Source: Diplocarpon mali
Taxonomy: Eukaryota > Ascomycota > Leotiomycetes > Helotiales > Drepanopezizaceae
NCBI GenBank assembly: GCA_024741835.1
Contig: JAENRP010000076.1
Coordinates: 1-64,000 of the forward strand
Reading direction: 5' to 3'
DNA length: 64,000 bases
The stretch's first letter is position 1. Each line of letters opens with the position of its first letter. The notes under the pieces were generated by a model. That model was not told where the DNA came from. It searched no databases and worked only from the letters and a program-made list of their open reading frames with translations. This document shows positions 56,930 to 64,000 of this stretch, piece by piece. Both the position numbers and the translations under genes were made by a program.

Positions 56930-58071
56930 AACCCGTTTCCTCGATGCCTAAAGGGCGCCTACGGGACGTTTTACTCTGCAGAAGCTATAGATCAGGAACC
57001 ACAGGCCTGTATTGAACGACTTGAGCCATATTTGCCTTCTCTGCTCGACTCAGAGTCTTCGGCTAGTAAAGGTGGAGGGGTCTCTTACCGCGCCTACGCT
57101 TGCTAGTGCTATTTTTCGGTATCCCGCAGACTCTGAACACCCCTCTTGAGAGGATCATAGGGAAGATATGTATACCAGAGCATATATCCCATGCAAGCGA
57201 TTGATATTGACGACACCTGTAAGCATTCGGGAAAAAGATACTCTCGGAAGCCAGGTAATTTTAGAGCGGAGCAAAGTCCTACGTCGGAAAAATTCTCGGC
57301 ACCAAAGCCCATGAGTGAGTTTGCTGACTCTTGTATCCAAGTCTGAAAGGTCAGTTGACGGAGGTGGTGGAAACACAGACCCTTAGATACCCCTGACGAA
57401 TGTTGCCTATGATTTCGTTTTCAATGTATCAGGTAGTACACACATCCTCTACCAACCACGAACAAAGGACCATAAAACAGCAATACAATGCTCTATTCAC
57501 AATGGAGAAATAGGCGTTTATCCAGACCAACAGGACAACTCAAGCGAACCTGAACCTCAAAGTCATTTGCCCACCCTGTCACTCGCCTTAAAACATCCAA
57601 TCATGACTGGCCAGAAGTTCCCCTGACCTCTCAAATAATACGAATCCTGTAATAGAAAGAGTTGAAACTTGATCATCTATAGTAGAAGATAAAACAAACT
57701 AGCTCCCGGGTCAAGGTACTAGGCCAAAAATGCACTGTACCCATGTAGTAATACCCCATCTACAAAACCCAAACAGCAAACAAGCACCCACTCCGCAAAT
57801 CCCCAGCGCAGTTACACAATCCATCTAACAGAACAACGAGTACTATTCTGATAGAAGGCACCGGTGCCATTGCTATGTCTAGGTTCGGTACCGGTGTTGC
57901 TGTCTGGTTCGTAAGTAGTATCATTTCTGGTCGAGTCTTAGCAATATCTGACCGTCTTTTTCTGGCGAAACAGTGGAAGGAGGAGGAGGTTCTTCTACGC
58001 CGATACTATCGCATCCAACAGAAATTTTTTCGTTGCTTGCGTTTGACGATCGATGAGTCTCGGTCGAGTGG
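56930..58071. other. Intergenic region, no gene I can support
   Basis: Short overlapping frames exist (57109-57376 minus, 57875-58118 both strands). None shows a known motif or a clear splice-joined model. The minus frame around 57310-57110 is the most protein-like (G-F-R-E-Y-L-F-P-E-C-L) and could be a gene remnant. Confidence 0.4.
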
Positions 58072-58329
58072 CTAGGGAGAAGCTTGTGCTGGAGAGGAGG
58101 CCGAGACCATGAGGACACCGAAGACGTTTATATTGCCGTGAATCGGATAAGAGGGAAGCTTGTTGTAGACTTGAGATGATCCCGGCTCTTCTACTCGGCT
58201 TTTTGCTTGATTCTTGAGGCAGGGCGGAACCCATTTTTGGAGAGGAATTCCAGAGACTGACATCGGTCAAAATTTTCGAGTTTTGACGCAAAAGAGGTCA
58301 GAAAAGTCATTCTACTCACTGCTGAACAT
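58072..58329 (-). CDS. Possible two-exon gene for a 64-residue protein
   Basis: Candidate model: exon 1 at 58329-58320 (ATG TTC AGC A), intron with donor GTGAGT at 58319 and a CAG end at 58257, exon 2 at 58256-58072 ending TAG. It encodes M-F-S-I-S-G-I-P-L-Q-K-W-V-P-P-C-L ... P-I-H-G-N-I-N-V-F-G-V-L-M-V-S. The 63-bp intron has CTGAC and TGACC branch-like sites. A tataaat motif lies just upstream (58371-58377 on plus). No family recognised; chance cannot be excluded. Confidence 0.3.
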
Positions 58330-58959
58330 GCCAGAGCCGGGACCACAAGGGGCGTCCAGAGAGCCGCGCGATATAAATTTCACCGGACAGCTTTCAATAT
58401 GTTAGAAGAGCAGCTAGAATGAGATGCGAAGCCAACATTCTATTCTCAAATTGGTTGAATTATCTTCAATAATCATTAGTGGGAGGGCTGCTTACAGACT
58501 CCGAAAATAAAACCTGCTACGAGACATAAAATCGAGGCACAGGGTTTCAGCATGGCGCTTCTTTGAGGCGTCCAGTGACTACTCAAGTCGCTGAAAGTCA
58601 ACATTAGGGTTCTTAGGCTATAGTGGTAAATATGCGAAGAGTCATTGCTCATTAGATGGAATAGAAAGTACAGTCGCAGGGCTTCAGCCGGGAAGATATA
58701 TATATAAGATGCGGTCACGTGTAGTATATCCAGTGATAGCCATGGCAGGTATCTAGTCGCTTGCATAGATGGCTTAAACACTTCCTGACGGCTGTGAAAA
58801 ATACAGTATGAAAGGCTTGGGTCAGCTCATAAGAAATTTCAATGCTTTTGCTCTTCATTAATTCGCGTCTTTTGTCATCGCCTAAACGCCACTTGAGTTT
58901 CCACTCGATGTCGACCAGCAGCCTCCCAACAACAGAAATCCACAGCTGCAGTAGTGCGT
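58330..58959. other. Intergenic region between the small candidate gene and ARPC4
   Basis: It should contain the 3' end of ARPC4 at the right and the upstream region of the 58329 candidate at the left. A 101-codon minus frame (58476-58781) shows no motif. Confidence 0.4.
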
Positions 58960-59679
58960 CTAATCGAACTGCACTGGAGTCAGCAATCAGAGGTACGTAA
59001 AGAAAGAACCATGAGTACTGACAGGTGTCAAGAATGATTCTGCGACGAATCTTGCGCGCGCATTAAGCTATTTCACCGTTAGTGAGACTGGCTTGGAGGA
59101 GCGCAGTATCAACACACGAATAGTTTCATCTCCGAGATTTCCTTGTCCACTTCCTCCATGAATTGTATGATGAAATCCACGAGTTTGTGCTTCAACATCT
59201 CCTCGGTGTGAAAGTTCGTGATCAAGAATGAAATGTCATAGCCCTGAGATCATCAGTGTCTAACTCCCCTTGTATATTATTGACCAACCTTAACTGGTTT
59301 CCTTCTAAGTATAAAAAAAGCTTCTGCTCTTTGTGTAAGGAATCTGGTAAACTTGTGCACCAGGATGTGCTCTATCTCGTCCGCCTGCTTAATCTTGATG
59401 CTGATACGGACACTGTTGATACTCGGCTCGATCAAGACTCGCTCGTTTTCGTTACGAGCAACTGTGAGAGGGTTCAGCAGTACTTCGGGAGATGTCTGGG
59501 CTTCGATTTCGGGAACATTGTGCCGTTCGGAGGTTTGGGATGCGAAGTTCGAAAGGCAAAGGGCAGATGTCAGGGAGCTTCTCACGCACTGCAAGTAGGG
59601 TCGCAGTGATTGAGACTTGTAAATATTAGCACAGCTTTACATATCAGGCCTGCGCGCAAATCTGGCATGATCTCACCAT
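58960..59679 (-). CDS. ARC19: Arp2/3 complex 20-kDa subunit (ARPC4/Arc19), five exons
   Basis: Subunit of the seven-protein Arp2/3 complex that nucleates branched actin filaments, acting at cortical actin patches and endocytic sites. Exons, read on minus: 59679-59677 (ATG only), 59615-59289, 59243-59118, 59067-59023, 58968-58960 (Phe-Asp-stop). Total 510 nt, 169 aa, the usual family length. Recognised from [58 protein letters not shown], then [11 protein letters not shown] and ending E-S-F-L-T-P-F-D. Donors are GTGAGA, GTTGGT, GTGTGT and GTCAGT; the last intron has a CTGAC branch. All junctions keep frame. Appears intact. Divergent from UBP6. The plus-strand frame at 59256-59609 is its shadow. 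Confidence 0.95.
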
Positions 59680-59992
59680 GGCGTCTGTATGGAGTTGTGA
59701 GACCACCAACTGCTGCTGAGGTAGGGATATACGTCGTCGTCAGGCCTTAGTGGGGTGAGTGTAAGGCACTCGCGTGCACGCGGCACTAGTCAACCGCTAA
59801 TTGCCCTGCACGTTGTTTATTTGCCCTCCTCGATATCCACAACAGCTTCAGCTCAGACTCGGACTTTCTTCCACGATATTGCTTGGATAAAGGCAGACGG
59901 TATTCTCTTACAGGTTACAACGGAACTTCTCTTGAACCTGCTCACGCCTTCACTCTTGGCTTCCCCTCTACCGCCTTGACCCCGCCACAAAC
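59680..59992. promoter_or_regulatory. Shared divergent promoter region of ARPC4 and UBP6
   Basis: 313 bp separate the two start codons, so both 5' untranslated regions and promoters must lie here. A pyrimidine-rich stretch (ttcccctctaccgcc) precedes the UBP6 ATG, common in filamentous ascomycete promoters. No TATA box is obvious. Confidence 0.6.
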
Positions 59993-61788
59993 ATGGCTAC
60001 TATCCCAGGTTTGTAACCTGCTGAATCCCAACTGTCTGGCCGTTTGCTGATGATGCAGTCATCGTCAAGCACCAGGGCAAGAAATATGATGTCGACCTGG
60101 ATCCTACTTCTCTGGGCGAAGTCTTTAAATTCCAACTCTACTCCTTGACTGGTGTTGAGCCAGAACGACAGAAGATCCTTGTGAAGGGCGGTCAACTGAA
60201 AGATGACACCGATCTCTCGAAAATCGGTGCAAAGCCGGGCCAAACTTTCATGATGATGGGCACAGCTTCCGGTGCTGGTGATCTTCAGCGGCCAAAGGAG
60301 GCGATCAAATTTGTGGAGGACATGACTGCAGCAGAGGCAGCCCAACAAGTTGGCGCCACGCCGGCTGGATTGCAAAATCTAGGCAATACCTGCTATTTGA
60401 ACTCGGCATTACAGACTCTACGAACCATTCCCGAGCTTCAGCAAGAATTGGTGAAATACACTGCGACTCCAACTCATGGCGGCGCAGGTACATCTGCTCT
60501 AGGGGACCTCAGCATGTTTGGACTTGGTAGCCTCGGAGCCTCTTCGGATATCACTTCAGCTCTGCGGGATCTATACATACAGATGGGCCAGACTCAAGAC
60601 GGATTTCCTCCTTTAGCCTTTCTCAACGCTCTTCGCACCACGATTCCTCATTTCGCTGAGAAGGCTAGGAACGGACACGGTTACGCCCAACAAGATGCAG
60701 AAGAGGCTTGGTCGCGAATCGTGGAACAATTACGCCTGGATTTGAAGATCAAGGACAGCAAAGACACATCAAGAGAAACAACATTCGTCGACAAGTATAT
60801 GGCTGGAGGCTTCTCTTCTATTACTGAGTGTGATGAGCAGGCTGCGAAAGATCTCGGGGAGGAGCCAGTCCATAGTGAAAGTGTTTTCTTAAAGCTGGAC
60901 TGCCACATCAGCGGGACGACAAACCATTTGAGAGATGGTATCTTGGCCGGTCTAGAAGAGAAGCTGGAGAAGAATTCGTCAGTTCTGGATAGAGACGCCA
61001 TCTACACCAAGAAGTCCAAGATCTCGCGTTTACCCAAATACCTTACAGTCCATTTCGTTCGATTCTTCTGGAAGAAAGAGGCTCAGAAGAAAGCAAAGAT
61101 CATGCGCAAGGTCACTTTTCCGGATGAGCTGGATGTTGTGGAGTTTTGCACGGACGAGCTCAAGAAGATGCTAATTCCAGTCCGAGACAAGGTCCGAGAA
61201 GTACGAAAGGACGAGGAGGATATTGAGAGAGCTCGTAAACGTCAAAAGCGGATGCATGAAAAGGCCGTCGCCGATGAAGCTGCTGGCATCGTTGACTCGG
61301 TTTCAAAATCAAAGAAGGCCGACGAAAAGAAAGAAGACTGCAAGAAGGATGGCAAGGCTGTTTCTGCAGGAGATGTGGAAATGGAGGATGTAGTCTACAG
61401 GACTGATGCCGAAGTCGATGCTGAGAAAGCTGCCGCCGTTCTCGAGGCCAAGAAGGAGCTTCACGCTATGATCCATCCTGATCTGCTTGCAGACGAGGGC
61501 GCCAATATGTCTGGTCTTTACGAACTCCGCGGTATAATCACCCATCAAGGTGCCAGTGCAGACAGTGGTCACTATACGTCGTATGTCAAGAAGCAAGGCC
61601 CACTTGATCCCAAGACCGGCATGAGAGGCGAGGAAGACGGAAACTGGTGGTGGTTCAATGATGATAAGGTCTCAGAAGTTGAGCCGGAGAAGATCGTCAC
61701 TCTGTCTGGTGGCGGAGAGTCTCATTCTGCTCTGATATTGCTGTATAGAGCTATTCCTCTGCCAACTGCTGCCGGTATCGCACAATGA
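59993..61788 (+). CDS. UBP6: Proteasome-associated ubiquitin C-terminal hydrolase (UBP6/USP14)
   Basis: Cysteine protease of the USP (C19) family that trims ubiquitin from substrates on the 26S proteasome. Exons 59993-60008 and 60059-61788; the 50-bp intron has donor GTTTGT and ends GATGCAG. Product 581 aa. Residues 1-75 form the ubiquitin-like domain (M-A-T-I-P-V-I-V-K-H-Q-G-K-K, later K-I-L-V-K-G-G) that docks on the proteasome. The catalytic domain starts at G-L-Q-N-L-G-N-T-C-Y-L-N, with nucleophile Cys117 (codon 60391). There is a Q-Q-D-A-E-E box. The His box H-Q-G-A-S-A-D-S-G-H-Y-T-S-Y-V has catalytic His510 (61570), followed by W-W-W-F-N-D-D-K-V. A charged Lys/Glu insert at about residues 380-455 lies between. 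All key residues present; no RIP. Starting at the unspliced frame (60145) would lose half the ubiquitin-like domain. Confidence 0.96.
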
Positions 61789-62225
61789 CGGGTCACGTTG
61801 TTTGCTGAGATGTTCGCATGGTGAGGCGTTGTTGTCGCGAGGCCGGTTGCGCAAAAGTAGCGCAATATATTTTCAAGAGAGAAACTCGGTGGAGTCAAAT
61901 AGACTAGTTTGTGACACGACTACATCCTTCGTGAATTTTCGCATTGCACCTCTGGGGCTTTTTCGACTCTTCACCGTTTCACGGTTCAATGGAACCTTGG
62001 GAAGTCCTCGGGGAAACCACCTTGGAAGACCAAGGGCTCGGATACATATCTGAGCTAGAGAGCTAGAGGGCTTCTCATTGGACGGTTCAAATAGGGGCCC
62101 TCAAAAGTGCGCGCAAACTACCCCTAAGCGAGCCTGGGTGCCGACTTCACTGAACATAAATATCCCCACTCCCTTTTAAAATCGGACAGGCAGACTTATT
62201 TACTTTGATCTGTAGAGAAACCACA
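61789..62225. promoter_or_regulatory. UBP6 3' end and methyltransferase promoter
   Basis: The left part should hold the UBP6 3' untranslated region. cataaatatcccc at 62155-62167, about 65 bp before the methyltransferase ATG, is TATA-like. The frame at 61802-62053 has no motif. Confidence 0.45.
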
Positions 62226-63249
62226 ATGTCTGAAAATACACACAAAAACCATTCTCATTGGAAGTTAGCTTCTCTCCTGTACAGTTCTAGCTTTCGGTCG
62301 TACACCGAGCGAACATCCAGCACAAGATCTGCTCCTGATCACATTAGATCTGCGATCCATCTGGTTCTCACATTGTACCAGCAGAAGCTAACTGAAAGCC
62401 AGCGAGGCAGCTTCAACATACAACTCCCGGTTTGGCAAGACTATCCAGCAGATTATCGAAGAGATCCAAGAGCACCACGAATGGATAGGCGTAGACTGGG
62501 TCGAAGAATCTTCCAGCGACGAAGATGCAGAGTCCTCGCCAGCTCCCCACAAGACCGTTCGATTGCTGGATTACGCGTGCGGGACAGGTCTAGTATCACG
62601 TGTTGGTTCTCTCCCTCTACCTGCCCAGAATCCGCATCCAGAAGCCACAATGAATGACCGTACGAGCAGGCGCTAGCACCTTATATCACCCAGAGTATCG
62701 GGGTAGATCTCACCGAGGGCATGGTCAACGAATACAACACCTCAGCACGCAACCAAGGAATCCCGGAGTCTGAAATGTATGCCGTGCAAGGCAATCTGAT
62801 CGACGCTGCCGTTCCCGATCCTCCCGAATTCGCAGGGGAGGAGTTCTTCGACTTCGATATCGCGGCTGTGGGCTTGGGATTCCATCATTTTGACGATCCG
62901 GCGTTAGCTGCCAAAAGACTCGCGCAGCGGTTGAAGAAAGGGGGCGTGTTGATGATTGTGGATTTCTTACCGCACTCGCATGTTTCGTAAGCGTCCCAGT
63001 TCCCATAGCAGCATTCCTCCGCAAGGGGTTAACCAGTGAGGCAGCAGCGGCAGCGGTGATCACAGGCCCAAGGCTGCCCACACGGTCACGCACAACGGAT
63101 TCTCTGAAGTGGATGTGAAGAAGATATTTGGAGACGCTGGTCTGGGTGCTAGTTTTGATTACAAGGTTATTGGGAAGGGAATCGTGTTCTCGGACGAGGA
63201 TAAGAAGATGGAGAGGAGTGTGTTCTTCGCCAAGGGAGTGAAGCTGTAG
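62226..63249 (+). CDS. Class I SAM-dependent methyltransferase, four exons
   Basis: Transfers a methyl group from S-adenosylmethionine; the substrate is unknown. Model: exons 62226-62263, 62403-62601, 62670-62986, 63066-63249; 738 nt, 245 aa. Intron 1 has branch GCTAAC and ends AGCCAG; intron 2 runs GTTGGT..GAGCAG; intron 3 runs GTAAGC..CACAG; every junction keeps frame. The N-terminus reads H-W-N-E-A-A-S-T-Y-N-S-R-F-G. Motif I is L-L-D-Y-A-C-G-T-G-L-V-S, then G-V-D-L-T-E-G-M-V (acidic residue binding SAM ribose), a post-motif G-F-H-H-F-D-D-P and R-L-K-K-G-G-V-L-M-I-V-D-F. This matches fungal Methyltransf_25/11-type enzymes, often of unknown or secondary-metabolite role. The acidic Ser/Glu/Asp insert before motif I is variable in the family. 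Appears intact. Confidence 0.88.
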
Positions 63250-64000
63250 GCACCAGGGGAAAGTTTCAGTCCTTCGTGTCTCTTCCTAGTTTATGGCTCG
63301 AGAATAAGGTAGATCTCGCTTTCTCCTGACTGGGCGAGCGAAGCACTGAGCACGACAGCTCACACTTTGTTGCAGGTTTCAGAAGAGGAAATGTGGTATA
63401 TGATGAGCTGTATTGTGTATTAAATTACTCACGAGCCCAACCGTATTGAGTAAAACAAAACTGCAAGTCTCCCTTGATCAATTTTCACGCCAGGTAATAC
63501 GAATCTCGCCCAACTCATTTTCTAAGCGATGCCAAGTAAGCAAAGAGAATAGCGAACTCCTGGGCTGTGGAAAAGCTGCAGCCTCGAGTTATTCTCCACA
63601 GCTGCTCAATATTGCACCCATCTAGACCAACCGGCCACAAGTACGCCTCTGCAATGAGAGTCAGGCAGATTTAGGCGCCCCTAAACCCAGCATCCTGTAA
63701 CTGGCGCTTTGCCATACTTATGTTTCATTGCTGTGGATGATATGAGCCCGCATCATAATGGCGAACCTGCGACTTTGGCAAGGAATACAATCGCAATGAG
63801 ACACTGATCCGCGAAGATACTCGAAAAGATGGATGTTCTCAGCTAGATCTGTTCCTGAAACGACGTTCTATTGTGGCCATTCTCTGTATCCGCCACGTTT
63901 GAGTGTTAAGCATCCTTTCTGCAAGAGCCTATTGGCACAATAGAGCATGCCAGCAGGTCAAGCGGGAATAGATCATTCAATCGCCCGCAAGCTGTGTCTC
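63250..64000. other. Downstream region without recognised gene
   Basis: Non-RIP sequence. The 70-codon frame at 63413-63625 has no motif. Probably the 3' untranslated region of the methyltransferase and intergenic DNA. Confidence 0.45.

Noticed and set aside
57109..57376. Possible terpene-synthase-like fragment (minus)
   Set aside because: G-F-R-E-Y-L-F-P-E-C-L looks protein-like, but no metal-binding or other family motif is present and frames conflict.
59256..59609. 117-codon plus-strand ORF
   Set aside because: Shadow of ARPC4 exon 2 on the other strand, which is clearly the conserved coding frame.
62205..62657. 150-codon plus ORF as the methyltransferase start
   Set aside because: Its frame is not that of the methyltransferase. 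The spliced model gives the conserved N-terminus, while this ORF reads through introns.
1..64000. tRNA or rRNA genes
   Set aside because: No cloverleaf or rRNA-like conserved segment noticed. The only tRNA-related sequences are primer binding sites.

Overview
The window reads as a filamentous ascomycete (Pezizomycotina) chromosome. The reasons are: short introns with GT..AG ends and CTRAC-like branch sites, two conserved eukaryotic housekeeping genes, and a large AT-rich block in which C-to-T changes at CpA (and G-to-A at TpG) have turned CAG/CAA codons into TAG/TAA and Cys/His codons into Tyr. That pattern is the signature of repeat-induced point mutation (RIP).

Positions 1 to about 55.9 kb are one nested stack of LTR retrotransposons. 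The base layer is a Ty1/copia element (A, minus strand) cut into four pieces (1-419, 7982-9828, 29590-30281, 54064-55887). Three elements are inserted in it: Ty3/gypsy F (420-7981), copia B (9829-29589) and a very large gypsy E (30282-54063). B itself holds copia C (10449-18021) and a second copy of its own family, B' (18300-24289). E holds copia D (45894-53932, minus) inside its 3' LTR. I placed the junctions from paired LTRs of equal length (306, 196, 198, 195, 245 and 299 bp) and short target duplications, some altered by RIP. Reading frames of the interrupted element rejoin across the junctions I checked.

Three features of this stack are unusual. Elements F, C and D each carry, between pol and the 3' LTR and on the strand opposite to pol, a separate decayed ORF. 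All three share a cysteine pattern ending F-[N/E]-x6-C-x2-C-x6-C. The B family and E carry many copies of a ~25-bp imperfect palindrome, often in coding sequence and in the same reading frame. E also carries two long paralogous ORFs of unknown function (38104-41496 and 41978-45451) downstream of its gag-pol.

From about 55.7 kb the sequence is no longer RIP-mutated. There is a 61-bp perfect inverted repeat made of head-to-head LTR pieces, a 97-bp LTR relic with an ATAAC duplication, a weak small gene candidate, and then three recognisable genes. ARPC4 (Arp2/3 complex subunit, minus, five exons, 169 aa) and UBP6/USP14 (proteasome-associated deubiquitinase, plus, two exons, 581 aa) diverge from a 313-bp intergenic region. 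A four-exon class I SAM-dependent methyltransferase (245 aa) follows. No tRNA, rRNA or CRISPR was seen. One assembly gap lies at 45560-45585.
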